From: Roseitalea sp.
GTDB lineage: Bacteria > Pseudomonadota > Alphaproteobacteria > Rhizobiales > Rhizobiaceae
Direction: 5' to 3'
DNA length: 64,000 bases
Assembly: GCA_017642895.1 (NCBI GenBank)
Contig: JAEPON010000020.1
Coordinates: 1 to 64,000 of the forward strand
Within the stretch, counting starts at the first letter, position 1. Every line of letters starts with the position of its first letter. The translations under genes and the position numbers were made by a program. The notes beneath the pieces are model-generated. The model saw only the letters and a list, made by a program, of their open reading frames with translations, had not been told where the DNA came from and ran no database searches. Below, piece after piece: positions 7,507 through 15,366 of the stretch.

Positions 7507-9393
7507 TCAGTCGGTGTCGGTCGGATCGTCGGGGTCGGCGACGACCTCGTTCACATCCATATCGGTATCGCGAGCCATCTCGTCCAGCGGGCCGGCATCA
7601 TTGACGCGCACATCAACCACGCGCGCGCCGGGAAAGGTCCCCAGGATCGCCGACACATCGGGATCGCGCGCGGCATCGGCAAACAGCGCGTCGCGTTTTT
7701 CGCCGTCCATTTCTTCGAGCGTCTGCCCGCCGGGTTCACGGCTGACCGACACGATCCAGCGCGCGCCGGTCCAGTCGCCCAGCTTGCGCGACAGATCGCC
7801 GAGCAGCGTTGCCGGCGCATCGTCTGTCAGATTGACCGACAGGCGACCCGGTTCGATCGAAACGAGCCGCACGCATTTGCGGATCGTTACCTTCATCAGC
7901 GGATCGCGGTGGCGGTCGGCGAGATCGGCAAGGTCCTGCAGGCTGGCGACCGAGACCGCAAGCGCTGCCGGTTCGGGTGTAGCGACAGGCGGCTCGGGCG
8001 CGGGCACCGGCTCGGGGTTTTCGGCGACAAGGCGCATGGCGGAAGCTGCGCCGACGTGCCGGGCATGGGTGGCGGTCATGGTGGTCGCCGGCTGCGGAGC
8101 GGGCTCGAGCGGTTGGGCCGGCCCCATTGAGGGCGGCGCATCTGCCGATGCCGACGGTGCGGATTGTAACGGGGCCTGCGTGCTCCCCTGCGGACCATTG
8201 ACCGGCTGCGCCGGGGCGGCCGGGGCGCTGTCGAGCTTCTTGAGCGCCTCGTCCAGCGTCGGCAGCGTCGATGCATGGGCCAGGCGGATCAGCAGCATCT
8301 CGGCGGCGGCAAAGGGCCGCGCCGCGCTCTCGCATTCGCCGATGCCCTTGAGCAGCATCTGCCAGACGCGGGCCAGCACCGTGACCGGCAGCTTTTCGGC
8401 AAAGGCAATGCCGCGCTCGCGCTCGTCGGGCGACAGGGACGGGTCGTCCTCGGCGGCGCCGGGCACATAGCGCAGCCGGGTGACCAGATGGGTGAACGAG
8501 GCCAGATCGTTCAAGACGACGATTGGATCGGCGCCCGCCTGATAGAGTGACGAAAACCCGTCCAGCGCCTCGGTCACGCGGCCGGCCATCAGATGCTCGA
8601 ACAGGTCAACGACGCGGGTGCGATCGGCAAGCCCGAGCATGTCGCGGACGGCCCCGGCATCGACCGTGCCATTGCCATGGGCGATGGCCTGATCGAGGAT
8701 CGACAGCGCGTCGCGCACCGAGCCCTCGCCGGCGCGGGCGATCATGGCCAACGACGTGTCATCGACCGTCACTTCCTCGGTGTCGGCAATGGCGCGCAGA
8801 TGCGCGGTCAGTTCGGCGATCTCGATGCGGCGCAGGTCGAACCGCTGGCAGCGCGACAGGACGGTGATCGGAACCTTCCTGATCTCCGTGGTCGCGAAGA
8901 TGAACTTGGCGTGCGGCGGCGGCTCCTCGAGCGTCTTCAAAAGGGCATTGAACGCCTTTTCCGACAGCATGTGGATTTCGTCTATGATGTAGACCTTGTA
9001 GCGGGCCGACACCGGCGCATAGCGCACCGAATCGATGATCTGCTTGATGTCGTCGATGCCGGTATGCGACGCCGCATCCATCTCGACCACATCGACGTGC
9101 CGGCCTTCCATGATCGCCTGGCAATGGGTGCCGGGCACGGACAGGCCGATGGTCGGCTTGTCGATCGTGTCGGACTGGTAGTTGAGCGCGCGCGCGAGGA
9201 TGCGCGCGGTGGTCGTCTTGCCGACGCCGCGCACGCCGGTCAGCATCCATGCCTGGGCGATCCGGTCGGCGGCGAACGCGTTGGTCAGCGTGCGCACCAT
9301 CGGCTCCTGCCCGATCAGCGCGGTGAAGTCGGCCGGCCGGTATTTGCGCGCAAGCACGCGATAGCCGGCGTTTTTCGGGGACACATCGCTCAT
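7507..9393 (-). CDS. dnaX: DNA polymerase III subunit gamma/tau
   Basis: DnaX is the motor of the clamp loader that puts the DnaN clamp onto primed DNA. The 628-residue protein has the AAA+ core: Walker A GVRGVGKT (53-60), Walker B YIIDEIHML, sensor-1 FATTEIRKVP and SRCQRFDLRR. A Pro/Ala-rich linker near residues 410-490 leads to a tau-type C-terminal domain. The four-cysteine zinc module found in E. coli DnaX between Walker A and B is absent; only Cys91 remains there. ATG at 9393 gives MSDVSPKNAGYRVLARKYRP, a normal start. The ffs gene lies 70 bases upstream on the same strand. Confidence 0.95.
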   Translation of the reverse strand: MSDVSPKNAGYRVLARKYRPADFTALIGQEPMVRTLTNAFAADRIAQAWMLTGVRGVGKTTTARILARALNYQSDTIDKPTIGLSVPGTHCQAIMEGRHVDVVEMDAASHTGIDDIKQIIDSVRYAPVSARYKVYIIDEIHMLSEKAFNALLKTLEEPPPHAKFIFATTEIRKVPITVLSRCQRFDLRRIEIAELTAHLRAIADTEEVTVDDTSLAMIARAGEGSVRDALSILDQAIAHGNGTVDAGAVRDMLGLADRTRVVDLFEHLMAGRVTEALDGFSSLYQAGADPIVVLNDLASFTHLVTRLRYVPGAAEDDPSLSPDERERGIAFAEKLPVTVLARVWQMLLKGIGECESAARPFAAAEMLLIRLAHASTLPTLDEALKKLDSAPAAPAQPVNGPQGSTQAPLQSAPSASADAPPSMGPAQPLEPAPQPATTMTATHARHVGAASAMRLVAENPEPVPAPEPPVATPEPAALAVSVASLQDLADLADRHRDPLMKVTIRKCVRLVSIEPGRLSVNLTDDAPATLLGDLSRKLGDWTGARWIVSVSREPGGQTLEEMDGEKRDALFADAARDPDVSAILGTFPGARVVDVRVNDAGPLDEMARDTDMDVNEVVADPDDPTDTD

Positions 9394-9462
9394 GGGAAAG
9401 ATGTAGCGCAGTTGCGCCCGGCTTGACCAGCGAGGCGGGCCGGATTCGACGCCCGATGCAAA

Positions 9463-9574
9463 GGAAAGGCGGGAGGCTGGCACGGCGACCCGTGCCGGAT
9501 CTCGTTAGGGCTGCTTCCTTCCGGACCTGACCCGGTTGGCGAGTGGCGCGTCCACCACCAACCTCCCGCTTTCC
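9463..9574 (-). ncRNA. ffs: Small (4.5S-type) signal recognition particle RNA
   Basis: Read on the minus strand, the segment contains GGTCAGGTCCGGAAGGAAGC followed by AGCC, the almost invariant apical domain of bacterial 4.5S SRP RNA that binds Ffh. The ends pair into a long helix: GGAAAGCGGGAGG at the 5' side (9574-9562) and CCTCCCGCCTTTCC at the 3' side (9476-9463) form about 13 pairs with one bulge, giving an RNA of about 112 nt, close to the 114 nt of E. coli. The exact ends are inferred from this pairing. It lies just upstream of dnaX and divergent from the HIT gene. Confidence 0.95.
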
Positions 9575-9637
9575 ATATCGACCTTCGGCCAAGCATTTGC
9601 AAGTCGCATTCGGGAGCAAACCTGCTATCGTCGCCCG

Positions 9638-10042
9638 ATGACGGACTTCGAACTCGATCCGACGCTCGAACGCGACAGCTTCTTCGTCACTGATCTGGGG
9701 CTGACCCAGTTGCGGCTGATGAACGATTCGCGCTTTGCCTGGCTGATCCTCATCCCCAAGCGCGCCGGCATCACCGAAATGCACGAACTGACGCCGCTCG
9801 ACCAGACCATGCTGACCTTCGAGACGACGCAGATCGGCCAGGCGCTGGCCGATGTCACCGGTGCCGACAAGATCAATGTCGCCGCGCTCGGAAACCAGGT
9901 GCGGCAATTGCACATACATGTCATCGCCCGTCACCTTGGCGACCCGGCATGGCCCGGTCCGGTCTGGTGCACCGGAACGCCGGCGCCCTATCACAACGGT
10001 GCCGCAAGGGCCTTTATCGAGCGGTTCTCAAACGCGTTCTGA
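9638..10042 (+). CDS. HIT family nucleotide-binding protein
   Basis: A 134-residue histidine-triad protein, probably a hydrolase of nucleotidyl phosphates or dinucleoside polyphosphates. The active-site motif reads QLHIHVI, so the first His of the canonical HxHxH triad is Gln, as in several alphaproteobacterial HIT proteins; the catalytic His and its neighbour remain. The start ATG at 9638 (MTDFELDPTLERDSFFV) avoids overlap with the ffs gene that a longer frame would require. It is followed 43 bases later by nudC in the same direction, a pairing common in Hyphomicrobiales. Confidence 0.85.
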   Translation: MTDFELDPTLERDSFFVTDLGLTQLRLMNDSRFAWLILIPKRAGITEMHELTPLDQTMLTFETTQIGQALADVTGADKINVAALGNQVRQLHIHVIARHLGDPAWPGPVWCTGTPAPYHNGAARAFIERFSNAF

Positions 10043-10085
10043 CGGGGTAGGTAGTCGGCTGAACGTGCCTTCCGGCGGAGCCCTC

Positions 10086-11027
10086 ATGCCCGACCTTTTT
10101 TCCGATGCCGGCACATCCGAACCCTCGGCGCTGACCGGCTTTGCCGGCAATCGGCTGCATCGCTGGTCGGAAAAGCGCAGCGAAGCATCGGTGCCCGACG
10201 CGCTGACCGATCCGCGCGCGCGGCTTTTGCTGGTCGGAGCGGGCCGGGCCGTGCTGCGCCCCAACGGCACGGTTGCCGATCCCTGGTTCGACGTCGCCGC
10301 CGCCAAGGCGCTCGGCACGACGATGGATGAAGCGGTGCTGCTGGGCTATGAGGATGGCGGCACACCGGTTCTGGCGGCTTCGGCCAATCCCGAGGCGCTG
10401 CCGGACGATCTGAAGGCGATCGACTATCGCTCGATCTATGTGCAGGGCCTGCTCGACGAGCCCGCGCTCGGCGCGCTCGCGCAGGGCGCGGCTCTGATTT
10501 CCTGGCATGACACGCACCGTTTCTGCTCGCGCTGCGGCCATCGGAGCGCGATCGCCGATGGCGGCTACAAGCGCGTGTGCCCGAATTGCAATGCGCAGCA
10601 TTTCCCGCGCACCGATCCGGTGGTCATCATGCTGTCGGTGACCGCCGACGATCGGCACTGCCTTCTCGGCCGCAGCCCGCATTTTCCCGAAGGCATGTAT
10701 TCGTGCCTTGCCGGTTTCGTCGAACCGGGCGAGACGATCGAGAACGCGGTGCGGCGCGAGACCGAGGAAGAGGCGGGCATCACCGTGGGTCGCGTCGCCT
10801 ATCATGCCAGCCAACCCTGGCCGTTTCCGCACACGCTGATGATCGGCTGCTATTGCGAGGCGCTGACCGAGACGATCCGCGTCGATGACGAACTCGAAGA
10901 TGCGCGCTGGTTCACCCGCCAAGAGGTTCTTGCCGTTCTGGACGGTCATGGCGGCACCGGCCTGAAGATGCCGCCGCGCGGCGCCATCGCATCGCTGCTC
11001 GTCAGGGACTGGGCCGCGACCCAATAG
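10086..11027 (+). CDS. nudC: NAD(+) diphosphatase (Nudix)
   Basis: NudC cleaves NAD(H) to NMN(H) and AMP and can remove NAD caps from RNA. The 313-residue protein has an N-terminal domain, a zinc ribbon (CSRCGHRSAIADG, then CPNC) and a Nudix box GFVEPGETIENAVRRETEEE with AGI following, then the SQPWPFPHTLMIG segment typical of NudC. A GGCGGAG ribosome binding site lies a few bases before ATG 10086. It ends two bases before the convergent pheA gene. Confidence 0.93.
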   Translation: MPDLFSDAGTSEPSALTGFAGNRLHRWSEKRSEASVPDALTDPRARLLLVGAGRAVLRPNGTVADPWFDVAAAKALGTTMDEAVLLGYEDGGTPVLAASANPEALPDDLKAIDYRSIYVQGLLDEPALGALAQGAALISWHDTHRFCSRCGHRSAIADGGYKRVCPNCNAQHFPRTDPVVIMLSVTADDRHCLLGRSPHFPEGMYSCLAGFVEPGETIENAVRRETEEEAGITVGRVAYHASQPWPFPHTLMIGCYCEALTETIRVDDELEDARWFTRQEVLAVLDGHGGTGLKMPPRGAIASLLVRDWAATQ

Positions 11028-11029
11028 CC

Positions 11030-11893
11030 TCAGGAGCGGCTTTTCTGGCGCTGGCCGGCGCCGCGATAGACGCCCAGAACCCGGAAATGATCGGAGAAGA
11101 AGCCGATCTCCTCGAACGCCAGCTTGACATTGTCATCGTCCGGATGGCCCTCAATGTCGGCGTAGAACTGGGTCGCGACGAACGCGCCGCCGATCTGGTA
11201 GCTCTCCAGCTTGGTCATGTTGACGCCATTGGTGGCGAAACCGCCCATGGCCTTGTAGAGCGCGGCGGGAATGTTGCGCACGCGGAAGACGAAGGTGGTG
11301 ATGATCAGTTCGTCGTCCGAGCGCCGCACGGGAATGAACGGCGCCTTGGACAGGACGACGAAGCGGGTGATGTTGTTGGCCTGATCCTCGACGTCACGCT
11401 CGAGGATGTCGAGGCCGTACATCTCGGAGGCCAGTTCGGGCGCGAGCGCGGCCATGGCCGGATCGCCACTCCCGGCGACGAGCTTGGCCGCGCCTGCCGT
11501 GTCGCCGGCGATCACCGCTTCCCAGCCATTGGCCCTGATATATTTGCGGCATTGTCCGAGCGCGTGAATATGGCTGTGGACGGTGCGGATCGCCGAACGG
11601 TCCGTGCCCGGCAGCGCCATCAGGTGAAAATGGATCGGCAGGAAATATTCGCCGACAATGTGCAGATCGGATTCGGGCAGCAGATGATGAATATCGGCCA
11701 CCCGGCCGGCGATCGTGTTTTCGATCGGGATCATCGCCAAGGCCGCCGCGCCCTTGTCGACGGCGGTGAACGCATCCTCGAAGGTCGGGCATGGCATCGG
11801 CGTCATCGCCGGGTACATGTTGCGGCAGGCCGTGTCGGAATTGGCTCCGGGCTCGCCCTGAAAGGCGATCAGCGTTCTGGCGTTCTCGTCCAT
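11030..11893 (-). CDS. pheA: Prephenate dehydratase
   Basis: The enzyme converts prephenate to phenylpyruvate in phenylalanine synthesis. The 287-residue monofunctional protein has the PDT domain (FQGEPGANSDTACRNMYP; MIPIENTIAGRVADIHHLL; catalytic TRF motif in NNITRFVVLS) and a C-terminal ACT regulatory domain (IPAALYKAMGGFATNGVNMT, then KLESYQ), which in the family binds phenylalanine for feedback control. No chorismate mutase domain is present. It lies 24 bases downstream of kdsB on the same strand and probably shares its transcript. Confidence 0.95.
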   Translation of the reverse strand: MDENARTLIAFQGEPGANSDTACRNMYPAMTPMPCPTFEDAFTAVDKGAAALAMIPIENTIAGRVADIHHLLPESDLHIVGEYFLPIHFHLMALPGTDRSAIRTVHSHIHALGQCRKYIRANGWEAVIAGDTAGAAKLVAGSGDPAMAALAPELASEMYGLDILERDVEDQANNITRFVVLSKAPFIPVRRSDDELIITTFVFRVRNIPAALYKAMGGFATNGVNMTKLESYQIGGAFVATQFYADIEGHPDDDNVKLAFEEIGFFSDHFRVLGVYRGAGQRQKSRS

Positions 11894-11917
11894 AGGTTTG
11901 GTTCTTCTTGTTCGCGC

Positions 11918-12646
11918 TCACGCCAAAAGGGTGCGCGCCCGCTCCAGATCGCGCGGTGTATCGACCCCGAACGGCACGGTGTCAACAAGCCGGGCGTGGA
12001 TGGTCATGCCCGCTTCGAGCGCGCGCAACTGTTCGAGCCGCTCGCGCTGCTCAAGAGGCGATGGCGGCAGACCGACGAAACGCGTCAGCGCCGCGCGCCG
12101 GTAGGCGTAAATGCCGATATGGTGATAGAGCGGCCCGTCCCCCCACGGTGCCGTGGCGCGCGTGAAATAGAGCGCGTTGAGGGTTTGCCCGGTGATCGGC
12201 GTGCCGACGATCTTGACGATGTTCGGGTCCGTCTTTTCGGCCTCGTCGGCAATTGCATTGCCGAGCGTTGCGATATCACAGGCACGGTTTTCGAGCGGAT
12301 CAAGCACGGCACGGACCATGGCCGGATCGAGCGTCGGCAGATCGCCCTGAAGATTGATCACCACATCGATGTCGCCCGCCGGATCGGCCGCTTCCAGCGC
12401 CTCGAAAATACGGTCCGAGCCTGACGGGTGGTCGGGCCGCGTCATCACCGCGCGATGGCCGTGCGCGGTGACCGCATCGGCGATCCGCGCATCATCGACA
12501 GCGACGAGGACCTCGGCGCAGGCCGCTTCGCGGGCCCGGTCGGCGACATGAACGATCATCGGTTTGCCCGCGATATCGGCCAGCGGCTTGCCCGGCAGGC
12601 GGGTCGAGGCCATGCGCGCGGGGATGAGGATAATCGGTGTCATCAA
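11918..12646 (-). CDS. kdsB: 3-deoxy-manno-octulosonate cytidylyltransferase
   Basis: KdsB activates Kdo as CMP-Kdo for lipopolysaccharide inner-core synthesis in the cytoplasm. The 242-residue protein starts MMTPIILIPARMASTRLPGK, the nucleotide-binding signature, and continues with KPMIVHV, TRPDHPSGSDRIFEAL and VVINLQGDLPTLDP, where most KdsB proteins have QGDEP. It is divergent from the cytochrome c gene across a 153-base gap that should hold both promoters, and it is followed by pheA. Confidence 0.95.
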   Translation of the reverse strand: MMTPIILIPARMASTRLPGKPLADIAGKPMIVHVADRAREAACAEVLVAVDDARIADAVTAHGHRAVMTRPDHPSGSDRIFEALEAADPAGDIDVVINLQGDLPTLDPAMVRAVLDPLENRACDIATLGNAIADEAEKTDPNIVKIVGTPITGQTLNALYFTRATAPWGDGPLYHHIGIYAYRRAALTRFVGLPPSPLEQRERLEQLRALEAGMTIHARLVDTVPFGVDTPRDLERARTLLA

Positions 12647-12799
12647 GGGCTAAACCAGGGGTCCCAATGGTGGCAAAACGTCTCAGCGGGTTCGACCTTA
12701 TAAGTGTTGCAAGCCCCGGACAAAAGACATAGGAAACGGCCACTTTGCGCGCGCCCCGTGGCGGCGCGCCTGCGGCTATTGATCGGGTAGAGGCTTTTC

Positions 12800-13399
12800 A
12801 TGAACACCACCATGTATGCAGGCGCGTTCCTGGGGACCGTGTTTGTCGTGATGACCGTCGGGATCGCAAGCGACGCGATCTTTTCGCACCACGCGCCCGA
12901 GCAGGACGGCTTTGCGATCATCGTCGAGGAAAGCGAAGGCAGCGCGGTGGCCGAAGAAGAGGTCGAAGTGCCGATCTCGGTACTGCTGGCCAGCGCCGAT
13001 GCGAGCAATGGCGAAGGCGTCTTCCGCAAGTGCCAGTCCTGCCACAACATCGAAGACGGCGCCGGACACAAGACCGGGCCGAACCTTTGGAACATTGTGG
13101 GCAAGCAAGTGGCTCTCTATGACGAGTTCCGCTACTCGCAGGCCATGCAGGACTATGCCGCCGACGGCACCGTGTGGGACTTTGATTCGCTCAACAATTT
13201 CCTGGCCGCCCCCAAGGATTACATCGACGGCACGTCGATGAGCTTTGCCGGCCTGCGCCGCGACGGCGAACGCGCCGACCTGATCGCCTGGCTGGCAATG
13301 CAGAATGACAGCCCGGTCGCGCTGCCCGAGCCCGAAGCGGCCCCGGCCGAGGAAGCGGCCGTTGAAGGCGATGCGGCCGAGACGACGGCGACCGAATAG
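12800..13399 (+). CDS. Membrane-anchored c-type cytochrome (CycM-like)
   Basis: A 199-residue class I cytochrome c. An uncleaved N-terminal helix (about 5-24) anchors it, an acidic linker rich in Glu follows, then the haem motif CQSCH (Cys78, Cys81, His82) and a downstream GTSMSFAGL segment supplying the axial Met. An Ala/Glu-rich tail of about 30 residues ends the protein. This matches the CycM/cytochrome c-552 type that carries electrons from the bc1 complex to terminal oxidases. Its place beside kdsB-pheA is conserved in this order. The upstream gap contains TATAAG near 12699, but no clear -35 box. Confidence 0.9.
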   Translation: MNTTMYAGAFLGTVFVVMTVGIASDAIFSHHAPEQDGFAIIVEESEGSAVAEEEVEVPISVLLASADASNGEGVFRKCQSCHNIEDGAGHKTGPNLWNIVGKQVALYDEFRYSQAMQDYAADGTVWDFDSLNNFLAAPKDYIDGTSMSFAGLRRDGERADLIAWLAMQNDSPVALPEPEAAPAEEAAVEGDAAETTATE

Positions 13400-13426
13400 G
13401 GCGACCTGACGCATAAGTGAGCCGGA

Positions 13427-13450
13427 TCGGCCCGGTTTTCGCCGGGCCGA
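13427..13450 (+). terminator. Hairpin after the cytochrome c gene
   Basis: A perfect 9-bp inverted repeat (TCGGCCCGG / CCGGGCCGA) with a six-base loop lies 27 bases after the cytochrome stop. No long T-run follows, so its strength as an intrinsic terminator is uncertain, but its position between two transcription units fits. Confidence 0.5.
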
Positions 13451-13521
13451 ACGCCGTTTGGGGCTTTGAATCGCCGCAAACGCCCCTACTGTGATGGGAA
13501 AGGCCAATCACGGAGGTGCCC

Positions 13522-15366
13522 ATGAAGTTGCCGATCGCCAGCGCCGCTTGCCTGATGACATTGATCGCAACCGGTGATGCAGCGGCCCAGGAGGCCAGTG
13601 GCTGGGTGACGACCAGTTCCCTGATCGAACCCAGCCAGTATGGCGACGATTTCCGGCACTATGACCATGCAGACCCCGACGCCCCCAAGGGCGGAACGGT
13701 GAACCTTGCGGTCCAGGGCACGTTCGACAGCTTCAACCCCTACATCATTCGCGGCACGGCCGCCGCCGGCCTGGCCGGCCTGGGCGGCGGGCTCCTCTAC
13801 GACACGCTGCTTTCGCAGTCGATCGACGAGCCGGCGACCAGCCATCCAAGCCTTGCCGAAGCCTATACCTATCCAGACGATTATTCCTTCGTCATCTATC
13901 GGCTGGACGATGACGCGCGGTGGCACGACGGGGAGCCGGTCACACCCGAAGACGTGGTCTGGACGTTCGATGTCCTGACCGAACACAGCCAGCTCTATCG
14001 CGAATATTACAAGAATGTCACGGAGACCGAGATCCTCAACGAGACAGACATCAAGTTCTCGTTCGACCAGACCGGCAACCGCGAACTGCCCCAGATCATC
14101 GGCGACATGCCCGTGCTGCCCAAGCACTGGTGGGAAGGCACGGACGCCGACGGAAATGCGCGCGACATCAGCCAGCCGACGCTGGAGCCGCCGCTCGGCT
14201 CGGGCCCCTACCGCATCCGCGCATTCAGCGCCGGCGCGTCGATCACATGGGAGCGGGTGGAGGACTATTGGGGCGCCGATCTCGGCGTCAATCTGGGCCG
14301 CAACAATTTCGACCGCATCTCCTACACCTATTTTCTCGATGCCACACCGATCTGGGAAGCGTTCAAGAAGGGCGGCATACAGGATTTCCGCTCCGAAACA
14401 CGGTCGGCGCGATGGGCGGGCGAATACAATTTTCCCGCCTTCGAGGCAGGCCGGGTGACAAAGCGCGCGTTTCCGACCACCAGTCCCAAGCCGATGCAGG
14501 GCTTTGCGATGAACATGCGGCGCGACAAGTTCGCCGACCGGCGGGTACGCCAGGCACTGGCGCACCTTTTTGACTTCGAAAGCATCAACCGGCTGCAACT
14601 GGCCGGCCAGCGCACGCGCACCGACAGTTTCTTCGAGGGCGGCGAGTTGCAGGCTTCCGGCGTGCCCGGGGGCCGGGAACTGGAAATCCTGGAGGAGTTC
14701 CGCGCCGACCTGCCAGCCGACCTGTTCGCGATGCCGTTCGAAAATCCGGTCGGCGGCGACCGCGCCAAAAACCGCGAGAACCAGCGCGTCGCCGCAGGGC
14801 TCATGCGCGAGGCGGGATGGGCGCCGCGCGACGGCGCGTGGGTCAATGCCGAAACGGGCGAACCCTTCACCATCGAAATCTTGGGTGCCTCTGAAACCAC
14901 CAACATCATTGCCGGCCAGTTTACCGAGGATTTGCGCCGGTTCGGCATCGACGCGCAGATCCGCATCGTCGATGCGAGCCAGTACATTGCGCGCCTTGAA
15001 GAGTTCAATTTTGACATGACGACGGTCGTGCTTGCGCAATCGCTGTCGCCGGGCAACGAGCAGCGCGACTTCTGGTCGTCGGCCGCCGCCGACAGTTCGG
15101 ATTCGCGCAACATGTCGGGCATCGAGAACCCGGTCGTCGACGCGCTGATCGAGAAGATCATCTTTGCGGGGGATCGCGAGGAACTCGTGGCCGCGACACG
15201 GGCGCTCGACCGCGTGCTGTTGTGGAACCACTATTACATCCCGCAATGGCATTCGGCGGACGAGTGGATCGCCTGGTGGGACAAGTTCGATTTCGTCGAC
15301 AATCAGCCCGCCTATACCGGCGTCGATTTCCAGTCCTGGTGGGTAAAGCCGGAGGCGATGCAATGA
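13522..15366 (+). CDS. YejA-type extracellular solute-binding protein (first copy)
   Basis: A 614-residue family 5 (SBP_bac_5) binding protein that should capture peptides in the periplasm for the YejBEF transporter. It has a Sec signal peptide (MKLPIASAACLMTLIATGDAAA) and conserved stretches FRHYDHADPDAPKGGTVNLA, WHDGEPVTPEDVVWTF and PLGSGPYRIRAF. CGGAGG at 13511-13516 ends five bases before ATG 13522, which is why that ATG was taken rather than the GTG at 13516. It overlaps the second binding-protein gene by ATGA. In Agrobacterium a related YejBEF system with its binding protein takes up peptidoglycan fragments; the ligand here is unproven. Confidence 0.9.
   Translation: MKLPIASAACLMTLIATGDAAAQEASGWVTTSSLIEPSQYGDDFRHYDHADPDAPKGGTVNLAVQGTFDSFNPYIIRGTAAAGLAGLGGGLLYDTLLSQSIDEPATSHPSLAEAYTYPDDYSFVIYRLDDDARWHDGEPVTPEDVVWTFDVLTEHSQLYREYYKNVTETEILNETDIKFSFDQTGNRELPQIIGDMPVLPKHWWEGTDADGNARDISQPTLEPPLGSGPYRIRAFSAGASITWERVEDYWGADLGVNLGRNNFDRISYTYFLDATPIWEAFKKGGIQDFRSETRSARWAGEYNFPAFEAGRVTKRAFPTTSPKPMQGFAMNMRRDKFADRRVRQALAHLFDFESINRLQLAGQRTRTDSFFEGGELQASGVPGGRELEILEEFRADLPADLFAMPFENPVGGDRAKNRENQRVAAGLMREAGWAPRDGAWVNAETGEPFTIEILGASETTNIIAGQFTEDLRRFGIDAQIRIVDASQYIARLEEFNFDMTTVVLAQSLSPGNEQRDFWSSAAADSSDSRNMSGIENPVVDALIEKIIFAGDREELVAATRALDRVLLWNHYYIPQWHSADEWIAWWDKFDFVDNQPAYTGVDFQSWWVKPEAMQ

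Noticed and set aside
9536..9637. Longer N-terminus of the HIT protein
   Set aside because: It would read through the SRP RNA gene on the opposite strand and has no similarity to HIT proteins.
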